DNA of 64,000 nucleotides from Flaccisagitta enflata (GCA_965153355.1 OZ231126.1:111104001-111168000); one strand, 5' to 3'. Shown: positions 32,826-48,789, counted from the stretch's first letter. Made by a program: numbers and translations. Notes: generated by a model not told the origin, from the sequence alone.

Positions 32826-33331
32826 ATGTTTAAGAATAAGATTTCGTGTGATTATTATTGTTTACCATCACAAAATCCAGAAACTCAGAATATTGATGTA
32901 AAGGAAGATAAAAAAATAAACAAAAAACTGACACTTTCGCCAATATCATCTCCCTCATTATCGCCACCGCCAATATCACCGCCACCACTATCCACATTGC
33001 CATCAACATCGACGACAAAACAAAATCGTCTTTTTGACGATTTAATGAAAAAGATTGAAAAAAAGATAGAGGGGAAAAAAGTTGAGAAAAAGAAATTGGG
33101 TGTTAAAAAAAAAGTTGATCAAAAGAAAAAAGAACAAAAGCTTGAAATTAATGGTAAAAAGAAAAAGACAGAGACTATCATAAACAATAAAAAAAAGGAA
33201 AGAAAAACAGATCAGCAAGGGAAGCAAAAAATTACCAACAGGGCTTTAAAAAGATTTGAAAAAGAATTTTTGCCTTATCATTCACCAAGCGGGCAAAACA
33301 GACTGAAAAAATTAAAGGATAAAAAGTCAAA

Positions 33332-33335
<4 letters not shown>
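32826..33335 (+). CDS. Basic Lys-rich virion-like protein, 169 aa
   Basis: ATG 32826 to TGA 33335. An N-terminal Pro/Ser linker (PPPISPPPLS) is followed by a long Lys-rich helical region (IEKKIEGKKVEKKKLGVKKK and onward) and a short conserved-looking tail (HSPSGQNRLKKL). It is the positional counterpart of the basic protein at 13774. A DNA-condensing or capsid-interior role is inferred from charge and location only. The last four bases overlap the MCP start (ATGA). Confidence 0.55.
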
Positions 33336-35785
<2,450 letters not shown>

Positions 35786-35864
35786 ACCGCAACTTTGTAA
35801 CGGGCTTAATATTAACAAAAACTCATCCTTATAAATAAAACCTCGCGCGCAATCAAAATTCATA

Positions 35865-36578
35865 ATGGGGAAGGTCTTCTACCTAGTCTTTGGTTGTTGG
35901 TTATCAACAACTATTGGAATAATCATATATGCCTGTTTAAACAGTACTACCACTACTACTATTACTACCACTACTACAACCACTAAACAATCTGCTAAAA
36001 TGAGTAACAAAAACATCACCGGCCCCAACAACAACATTACCATTAATAGAAATAAAGATAATTTAAAAGAATCGTTATTAAACACCGACCATTTTGCCAA
36101 CAATCTTACCTTGCCTTTACCGTCGCCGCCGCAAAACGCGGAATTGGCGGAATACGAAACCGACGAAAACGAACTGGGCATCAACGAAGCTGAAGGCGGA
36201 GACATTTCCGTCGACAAAAGTCAGGACGAAGCAGCCGTGACGCATCTTCACAATTCGGGAAAAGACAGTGGCGGCGCCAATTCATTTGCGACAACAACAA
36301 CAACAAAAACAACCTCGCCATCAACAGTGGCGTCAACAGCGCCGCGAAATGGGAAAAGAAAGAAAAAAGAAGAAGTCGCGACCATCTGCGTCGGATGTTC
36401 GCCGCAAAGTATCGCTGGCGTTAAAAAAGCTAAAAAAGCGAATAATGGCGCCACCACATCGTCAAACGAAATTCAAACGGTGGCGGCGGCGATGAAACAT
36501 GAATGTCAACAATGTCAACAATTTCAAAAATGTCTTAAAAGTCTTATGAAGACACTTGAAACATTCATTAACGCATAA
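35865..36578 (+). CDS. Hypothetical membrane protein, 237 aa
   Basis: ATG 35865 to TAA 36578, 79 bp after the MCP stop. The N-terminus has one hydrophobic segment (about residues 4-24, VFYLVFGCWLSTTIGIIIYA) that could be a signal anchor, followed directly by a threonine run. The rest is polar: Asn-rich, acidic (YETDENELGINEAEGG), Thr/Ser-rich and a basic patch (RNGKRKKKE). Cysteine pairs lie near the end (CVGC, CQQCQQFQKC), possibly metal-binding or disulfide-bonded. No family was recognised. A small virion or envelope-type membrane protein is possible, by analogy with the second membrane gene at 47809-49440. Confidence 0.55.
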   Translation: MGKVFYLVFGCWLSTTIGIIIYACLNSTTTTTITTTTTTTKQSAKMSNKNITGPNNNITINRNKDNLKESLLNTDHFANNLTLPLPSPPQNAELAEYETDENELGINEAEGGDISVDKSQDEAAVTHLHNSGKDSGGANSFATTTTTKTTSPSTVASTAPRNGKRKKKEEVATICVGCSPQSIAGVKKAKKANNGATTSSNEIQTVAAAMKHECQQCQQFQKCLKSLMKTLETFINA

Positions 36579-36726
36579 ACATTATTTTTTGCATAATTTT
36601 TCCTTTTAAACGGCGTTATCATCAACTTCCTAGCTTAAATATCTCTATCACCTATTCATTTGCATAAAATGAATACCAAGTATTGGTTAAATTTTTTTTT
36701 CATTTTCCATTTATTTTACAAATAAC

Positions 36727-36769
<43 letters not shown>

Positions 36770-36787
36770 CTATTTTATTTAGAGTAT

Positions 36788-36925
36788 GGATGCGGAAGCG
36801 ATTGATTTTAGTACCGCTTCCACCGCTTCCACCGCTTCCACCACCACTTCGCTTCCATTTTGCAGTATAAATACTAATAGATATTACATTCTCCAAAATG
36901 GAAGCGGTCAATCGCTTCCGCATCC
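36788..36925. repeat. 18-bp perfect inverted repeat with triplet-repeat spacer
   Basis: GGATGCGGAAGCGATTGA at 36788-36805 is exactly complementary to 36908-36925. The spacer carries four CCGCTTCCA repeats that resemble the arms. Could be a hairpin RNA, a small foldback element or a protein-binding site. Confidence 0.8.
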
Positions 36926-37864
36926 TCTAATATTGAGCTCTTAAATTTTTTTTACTTGGAATTCATTTTATTTTGACACAATTTTGCTTTGCTCGCTCGC
37001 TCGCTCGCTTTCTTGCTTGCCTGTTTATTTGAAATAACAAAAAAAGTTTTATTTCATGTCTTTTTTTGGCTAGGAAAGAAAAAGCTTTTACTTCTAGCTA
37101 TCTTTGTACATAGTATTTTCTGACTGTTTGCTTTTTCTTAGCGCGTGTATATATTGCTTCAATTCATCGCTTAAAATAAAAAGATAGACTGTTAAATATA
37201 ATATCTCAATTGTAATATAAATTAAGTTTTCTTATTTCTCCTTCTTCTAATCAAACACGATAAAAAAGAATGTTAGTCAGAAATACAAAATATGAACGCA
37301 GTTTTCTAGTCTTTTTTCCCCCGCCCACACCCAAATTCTTGCAGGAAAACAAAAGAAGACAAGCCGGGAATGAGGAAAAATGGGGAAAAATGGGAAAAGA
37401 ATATTACCGCGCTCATTTACAAAACGTGTTCTTCATCATTATATTGCAACACTTTTTTTAAAAAAAGAAGGGAGAGGGGGGAAAGGTAGATAGTTAAAAT
37501 GTATTAATAAACCTCCTATTCCACATCCCACCACCTTCACCTCATACGGGGTATAATAAAATAAATTGTTCAGCATAAAAGTCATTTTTTTACCGGTCCG
37601 GGCCGGTCCGGGGGTCCCGGGGTCCGAAATCGAATCGCCGCGTTGGCCCTTTTTGGGCCAGTAAAAGGGGAGAGGGGGAAATCGCCCGCACGCGCACCCC
37701 CCCCCCTTCTTTAATAAACATAGAGCGAGACATCAAATGATACAGTAACGGTTTCCATTTTTGAAATAAACGTCATATGAATGAACGAATGAATGAAAAA
37801 ACGCGAATTTATGACTTTTTTGATTTGCCCACGCTGCCGCCATCATTTTCGTTTGCTGGGAGGA

Positions 37865-37866
37865 AA

Positions 37867-37929
<63 letters not shown>

Positions 37930-37957
37930 AGAGAGAGAAAGAGAGAGAGAGAAAGAG

Positions 37958-37988
<31 letters not shown>

Positions 37989-38002
37989 GAAAGAGAAAGA
38001 GA

Positions 38003-38062
<60 letters not shown>
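37865..38062. repeat. (GA)n / (GAAA)n microsatellite
   Basis: Mixed GA and GAAAGA tract of about 200 bp. Confidence 0.95.
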
Positions 38063-38064
<2 letters not shown>

Positions 38065-38600
38065 AAGATAAAAATGTTAGTTAGAAAGACGATGGTTTTT
38101 TGTGCGTGTGTGTGTGCGTGTGCGTGCGTGTGTGTTTGTTTTTTTACATTCTATTGTTAATTTTAGTTTGTTATATAAACACCGTTGTTAGATATAAAAT
38201 ATAAAAACGCACACATTCAAACGCAAGAAATAGCCATTTCAAGTTTTGAGCGGAGAGAAGTGAGAGTATAAAAATACATACCCGTGTAAAAAGAAGTTTA
38301 CTTTGATACACACCCACATTTTCAAAGAATGAAAGGAAATGAAAGACAGAAAATTTGAATGAAATTCTCAAGTTCAATACGAATCAAGTTCCAAACTTTT
38401 TCCAACAACAGATGAAAAAATTTAATTGCAAACTCACACACACATACATTAATAAGCAATTAAACCCGTTTAACTGTCACACTGTTAGCCTACAAACGCG
38501 CAACTTTTTTGTTATCACAACAAAGAAAATTATGTTAAAATGGGGTTGACTGCACTCACGCATTTTTTTTCAAGGCTGTTACAAAGCCTCGATGATTTTT

Positions 38601-39618
38601 TCACTTTTGAAACGTTTTTGGAAAATAAACGCTAAAGAAATGAATGCTCATTTCTAAAAAGATTTTCTTAAGCAATCTTTTTTTGTCTATGCGTCCGCTG
38701 CCATCGCTCGCCTCGTAATCGCCCAACTCGATGATGGCGGTCGGATACTTGCCCTCAATCTCTTCATAAAACCCATCCAGACGCTCGGACAAGTCGCTCA
38801 GATACTCAAGAGAGACGGTTTCTTCCCCTGGCCTAGCCCTTTCCCGCACCCGCTTCAAACAGTTGGCGGGTGAATCGCGGAGATGGATAAACAACGGTTT
38901 CAAATTGTGCATCTTGACCATCGTTTCAAAAAGGCCTTTCGATTTTAGAGAAAGCAGAGAATAATCGAGTTCGGATATTTCTCCCCGGTCCCTTAAAGAT
39001 CTAATGAAAACGGCTTCGTTGCTGAGAAAATTTCGTTCCATAACAAGCGGTAGATTTTGCCCTACCGTGCGTTTTAAGAGACTTTCTTCCGCAACCATGT
39101 TCTCTTCAACGCACTGGGATTTTGAATCAATCAAAGCGGCATTCACCCTAATCATCATTTCATCAATGATGTAGTGCTGCAGCCTGACTTTGTCAAATCC
39201 CGTAAATAGATTTTCAGACAAAGCCAGGCCGTGCTTGGTTGAATATTCATAATTCACCCATTTTTCCACCGCCTCTGAAAATTTGCAAATTTAAAAAAAA
39301 TTTGATAAAATTTTAAAAATTTGAAAAAGCTTGGTGGGCAATAAAATGAAATAATAATAATGATAATATTAAATTGTTACCTTTTAAAACGATTACGCAA
39401 GGATCTTTTTCAATTTCTCCCAAGTTTGTAGTTTTTAACGAGCCCACATTCCCGTCAAAGGTGTATAGCAAAGTTTCAAGAAGCCTTTTCACCTCTTGAA
39501 CCACTTTCGTCTTCATTGTCGTAGTCATCGTTTCTGTCACTGTTGTTTTTGTTTTTTTTGTTGTTGTTGTTGTTGTTGTTGTTGTTTTGAAAATATAAGA
39601 GAAAATCGTTAATGACAA
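38601..39618 (-). CDS. Deoxynucleoside kinase, two exons, altered P-loop
   Basis: Reverse-strand exons 39618-39381 and 39274-38601 join in phase (303 aa if the first ATG is used; a later ATG at 39528 or 39516 is also possible). The family is dNK/TK2/dCK, phosphorylating deoxynucleosides for dNTP salvage. Exon 1 carries the P-loop DGNVGSLKTT, in which the glycine before lysine is replaced by leucine. Exon 2 has EAVEKWVNY (substrate pocket), VMERNFLSNEAVFI (the ERS/DRS-type motif, altered) and LFIHLRDSPANCLKRVRERAR..E, the R-x-R lid, then SLEYLSDLSERLDGFYE. The fold signature is clear, but catalysis is doubtful because of the P-loop change. It has a polythreonine stretch at the N-terminus. Confidence 0.8.
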
Positions 39619-39705
39619 TAATTGAACAATTGGATGAAGAAAGTTTTTAGTTTGTTATTTTCAAAAGCAGGAGCATTGTTAACCATTTAGGTTTTTGTCT
39701 AATTG

Positions 39706-40425
<720 letters not shown>

Positions 40426-40489
40426 GACTTAGAAATGAGTTATAACCCATGTTTGGAATGATATTCCGTTGTTGAGGACTAAAAGATTT

Positions 40490-41699
40490 TCACACGCCCG
40501 CCTTTTTCATCTTCTTCTTCTTCTTTCCCCCTTCCCCACCATCATCTTCTTCATCTTCTTCTTCTTCTTCTTCTTCCCCGCCACCGTCACCGCCTTCTTC
40601 TTCTTCTTCTTCTTCTTCTTCTTCTTCTTCCTTGACTACGGGGCGTTTTCTCTTTTTTGCCACTGCCAGCAAAGATTCGGTCAAACTATTGGCAAAGATT
40701 TTGACCGGTGAGGTTGTGGAGGCCAAAGGCGCCGACGTTGGGATTGCAAAATATTTCCCAACTTGGGCCGGGTCTTGCGTAAAGACGAAAGACGGCATTG
40801 GTGGAAGCGTTGGTGGAAGCGTTGATGGTGGTGGTGGTACTGGGTTTGGCTGCTGGGTTTGTTGGCTAGACGAAGCCAAGTCTGCATTCACTGGCTGAAA
40901 GAGGGGTGTGATTTCGACAACGGAAGGACCACCTTCGTCGTCGTCGTCGTCGTCATAATCTTCTACGTTGGTCAGATCGAGAACTTGCTGTTGCTCGTTT
41001 TGCAATTTCTCGTATTCGCTGTTCTGAACCTTGATTTGATCTTGAAGTGCCGTGATCAGATGAATGATTGTGGCAGTTCTTTCATTTTCAACGCTAAAAA
41101 TGGTTAGATAAATATATGGATGAATAATTGATCGTGTGAACGGACGGATAGCTGGATGGATGGATGGCTGGCTGGATGGATGGATGGATGGATGGATGGA
41201 TGGATGGATGGATGGATGGATGGATGGATGGATGGATGGATGGATGGATGGATGGGGTGTGGATAAATATAACAATACATCCATGCAATTTTTTTTCTAC
41301 TTTTGCTAAAAAATTACCTATTTTCGCTTTTTTTCACCCTTTTCAAGCAATATTTCCACTTTTTCAGGCATTCTGGCAGGACCAGGCGTTTGAAATGCCG
41401 GTATTGGGAAAAAGTGAAGCTGATTCCTGTTGATATTAGATGAATCATTTTAATCAATATTTCTATTTTTATCGCCCATAAACATTGTCATAATAATAAT
41501 AAACCTCCATGTCTCACCTCCTTTAACCCCTTTTTGAAATTTTTCCTCCCCGCCAATGATAAGCAGATTGCGCCAAACCATTCGACAAATGTACTTTTTG
41601 TTACGACCGCCTTCGTTGTAGATAGAGACAAACAGCACCAGAGGCTTATCCTCCAACAGTTTTGTCCTTTCAAGCTATAAAATAATGAAAAATTTTATA

Positions 41700-41735
<36 letters not shown>

Positions 41736-42603
41736 AAAAATGATTAATTTCTCAAATAGTCATTATCATTTTATGTAATCAAAATCGCTACTAACTTGCT
41801 TCTCAGCCTCGGCCAATGCATTTTGTTCGCCCAAAATGTCTTTTCGCTCAACACAGTCTTCAATTTTGTGGATAAAGGATTGACCAAGGCTCATTTGTTC
41901 TTCTTCGAATTTTGAGCACGCAACAAGGAGCGCAATGAAGGTCGTGTACTTCTCACCACTCAAAACTTGATATGGCTCTTCACCGTCCAAATATTGTTCC
42001 CAAAGTTGGCCCATTGATTTACTTTGCAAGGTGTAAAACTTCACGCGATTGACGCCAAATTCAAATCCCATTCCAATTCGATCATTTCTGATTCTAAAAA
42101 ATTGAAAACCCCCATTTAAATAAATAACAAAATCGAATACATGTTCAATATCAGTTGCGGTGAATGAACAGGCGCAGAAGTTCCAACTCAATCGCCATAA
42201 CACACCAACGGACCGACAAACCTCTTATAGAGTTACGTGTCCGCAACTAAAATTGAAAATTTCATTGAAAAATGATAAAATAAACAACAACAACAACAAC
42301 AACAACAATACCTCAAAGAGAATTCACGTCCCAACGAATTCACATCATTTCCATAATTGTAAATTTTTGCGACCGTAATATCTAAATACAAAATTAAAAT
42401 ATTCATTTTTTTTTAAAAAGCGAGAGCGTTTAGTATATTTCATTTGTGTTAAGAAGATGCGTGTAAATTTTACCTTCGCTTTTCCCCTGCACCGAAGCAG
42501 TTGGCTGCGAAGAAGCCGATGACGCCATGGAAACGGATCTTTGGGGTTGCTTCCCTTTTCCGCCTCCTGGCGGCATTTGAGATGCGCCGCCGCCGATGTT
42601 CAT
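40490..42603 (-). CDS. Hypothetical six-exon protein, 455 aa, possible ssDNA-binding/PC4-like
   Basis: Reverse-strand exons 42603-42474, 42381-42312, 42093-41796, 41674-41518, 41426-41318 and 41093-40490 join with GT-AG introns in consistent phase. The N-terminus is Gly/Pro/Ser-rich. Two similar-looking blocks follow: [35 protein letters not shown], then [33 protein letters not shown]. Each is a beta-rich stretch ending in a helix. The second recalls the GISFT..QW..L ending of PC4/p15 ssDNA-binding coactivators, which is only a suggestion. The C-terminal exon has a coiled coil ([21 protein letters not shown]), Pro-rich linker, KKRKRP signal and acidic/Lys tail. Nuclear role inferred. Confidence 0.6.
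41150..41255. repeat. (GGAT)n in intron 5 of the 455-aa gene
   Basis: TGGA/GGAT tetranucleotide microsatellite between the last two exons. Confidence 0.95.
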
Positions 42604-42718
42604 TTTTTTTCCGATAATCAAATTTCTCTTTATCTGAAGAGAAAATGATGTAAAATGAGGACGGATGAGAAAATGAAAATGAAAATGAAAATGAAAATTC
42701 TCTTTTCTCTCCGTGTCT

Positions 42719-42726
<8 letters not shown>

Positions 42727-42792
<66 letters not shown>
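42727..42792. repeat. (CT)n between divergent 455-aa and dTMP kinase genes
   Basis: CT tract flanked by AAAATG repeats (42670-42695), located in the 310-bp divergent promoter region. Confidence 0.9.
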
Positions 42793-42799
<7 letters not shown>

Positions 42800-42913
42800 T
42801 CGACGCGTGCGCGTTCATTTTTTTTTGCGAGCGCGATCATCTATTTGGAAAATTAATATATTTTTGTTTAAAAATACAAATTTCATTAAACCCTTTTGTA
42901 AGACCGAGAACAA

Positions 42914-43544
42914 ATGCGTTTTTCGGGGTTTCTAATAGCGATAGAGGGATCAGATCGCGTTGGCAAATCTACTTTGTGTCGGCATTTAACAGAAGAATTA
43001 AAAGCTGTAAAGCTATCCTTTCCCGACAGATCTGGTCCCATCGGCGAGTTAATAAACGAACATTTGCAAAAGAAAAACAAACAAAATCCAAAAACTTTAC
43101 ATTATCTATTTACAGCAAATAGGGCGGAAAAAGAAGATCTTATTTTGTCGCACTTGAAAAAGGGGGAAATTGTTGTTTGTGACCGCTATTATCTGAGTGG
43201 TCAGATCTATACAAAAAACAAAGATTATAAAGACTTTCATTTCAAAGATCAAGAACAATTAAATCATTTCTCACAATTTGAAGAAAATTTTCTCTTATTG
43301 CCGGACCTAACCATAATCGTTCATGAAAAAAATATTGAAAATATAGAAACGAGAAAAGATTTCGGAAAAGAGTGTTTTGAAACTTTAGAATTTCAGAAGA
43401 ACATCAACGCCGAATTCGAAATATACGCCAAAAAAAATCCACACACAACTTTATTGATACAATCAACCTCTGACTGGACGAGTGTTAAGCAACAAATTGT
43501 GAAAGAAATTGACGCAAGAAGAAAAGAGAAAGCAATGCAAAAAG
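42914..43544 (+). CDS. TMPK: dTMP (thymidylate) kinase, first exon(s)
   Basis: ATG 42914. Phosphorylates dTMP to dTDP. Motifs in order: P-loop IEGSDRVGKST near residues 9-19, then LSFPDRSGPIGELINEHL (substrate-binding region with the usual FPDR..PIG), then YLFTANRAEK, then the DRY motif VVCDRYYLSGQIY, then LPDLTIIVHE, then ETRKDFGKECFET (lid). The length to residue 210 covers nearly the whole fold. A GTAAAT donor follows at 43545, after CAAAAAG (phase 1). The terminal exon was not located with certainty; a small one near 44535 is possible. The frame is intact. With dNK and dUTPase it forms a dTTP-supply set. Confidence 0.88.
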
Positions 43545-43567
43545 GTAAATGTGATTTCTTTCTCACG

Positions 43568-44530
<963 letters not shown>

Positions 44531-44537
44531 GAAGAAT

Positions 44538-44850
44538 CTAATGTTGATTGTTTTTGCGTGTGAAAACAATTTCGTAATACAAGTAATCTTTGGCTAAATT
44601 TATTCTGCCATGAGTTTTTATGTGATCTCTCCACGAATCGTAATCTTCGAAACGGCTGTGGCAAATTGAGCAAACGAAAACCGCCTCATAATCATCATCA
44701 TCATCGTCATCGACAATGACATCGCCGCCATCGTCATTATCCTCGTCGTTGTCGTTGTCGCGCTTGTAGACGATTTCTTTTTCTTCTTCTTTTTCTTTCT
44801 TTATGTCATCGATAACGATAACACAGTCATCGTCATCGTCATCGTCGCCG

Positions 44851-44915
<65 letters not shown>

Positions 44916-45134
44916 GATGTTGATGTTGATGTTGATGTTTTTGTCATTATTTTGAGAAAAATCTTGATTTGTATCAATTATCTGTCGAAGTTTTTGCAGT
45001 TTTTGACGCAATTCAACTTGTCTTTCTTGCACCAAAGCAATTTCTACTTGCGCATTCTTGGTCATGCGAACTGAAACTTTATTTCGTTTACACTCTTCAA
45101 TAAGTTTTTGTTCATTTTGAATTTTTGACGACAT
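44538..45134 (-). CDS. C2H2 zinc-finger protein with polyN and polyD, 198 aa
   Basis: Single reverse-strand ORF from 45134 (MSSKIQNEQKLIEECK) to 44538. The N-terminal 60 residues form a coiled coil (VEIALVQERQVELRQKLQKL). The middle is Asn repeats from GTT/GAT expansion, then acidic. The C-terminus has one well-formed finger, FVCSICHSRFEDYDSWRDHI-KTH, with C-x2-C-x12-H-x3-H spacing. A DNA- or RNA-binding regulator with oligomerising N-terminus is likely; the target is unknown. It is transcribed toward the dTMP kinase repeats. Confidence 0.7.
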
Positions 45135-45209
45135 ATTGACTTGAACTTAAAATAATAATAAACATGTGTTAATTAACACTAACAAAAGCAACAACAACAA
45201 CAACAACAA

Positions 45210-45246
<37 letters not shown>

Positions 45247-45554
45247 AACAACGACAACAACGACAACAATAACAGCAACAACAAAAACAACATCAGACGG
45301 GGGGAAATTACAGACCAATCGCGTATTTGCGACTGAAGGGCGAATGAATGACAAACTCGAGACGGGCGAATTGATGAAAAGCCGTGAAAAACGACATCCT
45401 CTTCCCTCCTCGTCGACGTGAGCAGGGGAGAAGCAAAAGAGGAGGTAGTCGTAAAACGGAGAGAAAGAGAACACATTCGCTCCTCGCCTATTTCGATGAT
45501 ATCACGCAAAGAAAAACTTTTCGTCTGTAAAAACAAACAAACAAAAAACTGAAA
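45135..45554. other. Intergenic region with (CAA)n and (GACAAC)n
   Basis: Divergent spacer between the zinc-finger gene and the forward gene at 45555. Contains CAA/GACAAC repeats (45187-45290) and a GC-richer stretch. No gene was supported. Confidence 0.6.
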
Positions 45555-47315
45555 ATGGCGGAAAAAGGAAAAGCTAAAGAAAACCTGCTTTTCAGAATCA
45601 AAATTTTTGCCCTCCCCAGATATTGGGTGGAACAAGAAAGAAACAAGGAAAAGAATGAAATCGTGTTGGCTTATGTCAACGAACGAGTGAATAAAAGAAT
45701 GACAAAAGTTCTACTGAAATTATGGAAAAACTCGAAAGCCACGTTGGTGGTAGTACCAGAAATACCCACGGCAACGGTTCCACCGCAAGAACAAATCGAG
45801 AAAATGAATCAACAAAACCAACTGCAAAAAGGTATGTTTTGTTCTTACTTGTGAATGAATGAATGAATGAATGAATGAATGAATGAATGAATGAATGAAT
45901 GAATGAATGAATGAATGAATGAATGAAAAAATAAATCTTATCTCAACATTTTTGTTTTTTTCACACTTTTTTCAGCGTTGGAAGACTTCGAGCCGAAAGT
46001 TGTCGAATTCATAAAGAATCAAGCCGCGTCCTTACAAAACATGAACATTGGCGAAGATACTTTTGATGGAAGCGAAATTGCGGATGTCAACATGTCAGAA
46101 GATGAAACTGAAAACTCGCTGCCACGCCCACTCCCAATCCCGCTCCCACCCCCAGTTACAAACCCATTCTCTACAACAACAGCAACAACAGCAACAACAA
46201 CAACCGCAGCAACAACGCACGAAATCGTCGAAACCTCGAGCGCTCAAACACAGCAATCCGTTGTCCGTTGCAAGCTTTGTCAAATGACCATGGCGCAAGC
46301 GGACCAGAAAATTCATTTTACACAATTTCATCCCACGCTGTCCTACGACGCCAAACTTTTCGCGCCAGCCCCGATAGCTGAGGAAATATCAGAGCCTTCG
46401 ACGACAACAACAACAACAACAACAACAAACCCCTCAACGTCGGTAATCTACAATCTGGATAATGATGAGTCAATCATCGGCAGCGTTACTTTATCTCCGC
46501 GCGTACTCGAAGACGAAGAAATCGAAGACGAAGAAATCGAAGACGAAGAAATCGAAACAGAATCGCAATTGGCGCTAGCTCAAAGCTCTTCCGATGAAAA
46601 CATGGCTGAAACGGAAAACGAAAACAGGCGACTCGGAGATTGGCGCATGATGAATGATAAACCGACGGCTGAAATAAGGGCCAGTTGTTCATCATTAAAC
46701 GACATAGCAACAACGGCAACGGCAACAACAGCGTCAAACCTCGATAGAGAAGAAAAAAAAATCGTCGAAATACTGAAAAAAATAATAAAAAAGAATAACG
46801 CCGTGGGAGTGGTGTGCGCCGTCTTGATGAACGTAACTGTGGATAGTGCGGAAGAAGAATTTAAAGAAGCTCAAGAAAATCTTAAAAAGATTAAAAACAG
46901 GCAAAAAGTAGCCAATGCCGTTAGGGAACTGTATGGCTTGAACAGAGAATTGTTTTTGTACGAATGCGATCAAATGAAATCTATCAGCGATTCTCTCATC
47001 TACTCCACGAAAGGCGAAATAATGTGCGCCATCAACGTCAAGCTTCCGGCAGATGGAACTCCGAGCGGATATGGCAGCAAAATTGAAAACATAGCGAGAC
47101 AGTTGAAAGACGACAAAATTCCGATTGACATAAAAATGTACTCTTTGGTTTACGCGTACAAACATCAAAAAAAACCCAACGCAGCGCCATCTGCATCGAA
47201 ATCCACATCCGCGTCAACATCAACATCCGCATCCGCGTCCGCATCAACTTCTGCGCCTGATTCTACATCCGCGTCTGCGTCTACGTCAACCATCGAAGAC
47301 ATGTCCAACAATTAA
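45555..47315 (+). CDS. Hypothetical two-exon low-complexity protein, about 538 aa
   Basis: Exons 45555-45831 and 45976-47315 join across a GT-AG intron made largely of (TGAA)n. The N-terminus is basic and helical (RVNKRMTKVLLKLWKN). Exon 2 has Pro/Thr linkers, one Cys/His module (CKLCQMTMAQADQKIHFTQFH, C-x2-C then two His), three EIEDEE repeats, and a folded-looking domain near the C-terminus (KIVEILKKIIKKNNAVGVV, then AVRELYGLNRELFLYECD). It ends in Ala/Ser/Thr repeats. No family was recognised. The single zinc module and acidic repeats would fit a nuclear or tegument-like protein, which is speculation. Confidence 0.6.
45852..45930. repeat. (TGAA)n in the intron of the 538-aa gene
   Basis: GAATGAAT microsatellite directly after the donor site. 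Confidence 0.95.
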
Positions 47316-47343
47316 CAAATTTTGTTTACGTCAAACAAAGAAA

Positions 47344-47492
47344 GCAACGAACGAACGAACGAACGAACGAACGAACGAACGAACGAACGAACGAACGAAC
47401 GAACGAACGAACGAACGAACGAACGAACGAACGAACGAACGAACGAACGAACGAACGAACGAACAAAACGAACGAACGAACGAACGAACGAA
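47344..47492. repeat. (GAAC)n microsatellite
   Basis: About 35 CGAA tetramers with one interruption, between the 538-aa gene and the mucin-like gene. The rest of 47316-47808 has a repeat tail (47736-47770) and no gene. Confidence 0.95.
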
Positions 47493-47808
47493 ATATGTAT
47501 GAAACACGCAAGCTCAACAAACTTATCATTTACATTAATCGTTGGTGCTTAAGCTCAAATCCACTCTCAGGGTCTTTTGCTGTAAATTTTGTCTTTTACC
47601 TTAGCTAATTTTTAACGTTTTAAGAATAATTCTGCCACCAGTGCATATGTAATTAAACAAGGCCAAGTAGGTCAAAAAGGTGCAACATGTGGATTGTCGA
47701 ACGAATGCGTTACACGACCAACCGACCGACGGACACAGTCAGTTATAGAGGTGCTTTGTCGCACCTAAAAAAACGCAATAACAAAAAAAACAATAATCAT
47801 GAATTCAA

Positions 47809-47904
47809 TCATTCTTTGTAATTAATGTCCTGGCGTTCTCTTAGCCCATACTTCGCTTGCGTCAGCGAATTGCAATCAATGTGTTGTTGTTCCTGTTCTT
47901 GTTC

Positions 47905-47948
<44 letters not shown>

Positions 47949-47993
47949 GGTCGTTATCGTTGTCATTATCGTTGTTGCTGACAATGTCATTGA

Positions 47994-48063
<70 letters not shown>

Positions 48064-48734
48064 ATTTTCACCCATTTCAATATCGTTCGCGGCGCTGTTT
48101 TCTTGCATACGATTTTTGCGAATTTTCTAAAAACAAATTATTTGCACAATAGTTAATAAACGTTCTAATACAGAGCAAGTGTATATACAACATTTGATGT
48201 CAATTTTTCATTTTAATACCTTTACAAATACGAAAAGCGTAATCGCGAGAAGGATCATGAGCGAAAACTGTGTGAATTAAAATGGAAATCAGTTAGCCAA
48301 TAAGTGTTTAAATAGATTAGTAGATATATAGATAAATAATCTCATCTCGAAAATCGCACTCACCGAAATAATAACCGCCTGGTTAACCGAAATCTGTGTA
48401 AAGAAAATGACACATTTAGCATAATGAATGAATGAATGAATGAATGAATGAATGAATGAATGAATGAATGAATGAATGAATGAATGAATGAATGAATGAA
48501 AGTTCTGTTTAACGTGTTAGTTAACAACGAGCCCTAACTTACAGACGAAGATGGCGATATAGCGGCGGCGGCGGCTGGATTCGATTTGGAATCTTCGTCG
48601 TCGTCTCGCCCAATTGTTGAACGTATCGTCGCTGATGAAAGCGAAGAAGGTATTACATTTGTTGTTGTTGTTGTTATTATTGGCATAGTTATTGTTGTTG
48701 TTGTTGTTGTTGCTGTTGTTGCTGCTGCTGCTGC

Positions 48735-48789
<55 letters not shown>

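Larger units (their letters stand above)
36579..38600. other. 2-kb intergenic region at the strand switch
   Basis: No convincing gene was seen. Contents: an (AAT)n tract (36722-36767), an 18-bp perfect inverted repeat about 100 bp apart (36788-36925), a GCTC repeat near 36996, a GC-rich patch with CCGGTCCGGG repeats (37592-37665), a long (GA)n/(GAAA)n array (37865-38062) and a GTGTGCGTGC run (38100-38140). Genes to the left run forward and the next three to the right run in reverse, so terminators or promoters may lie here. Confidence 0.6.
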
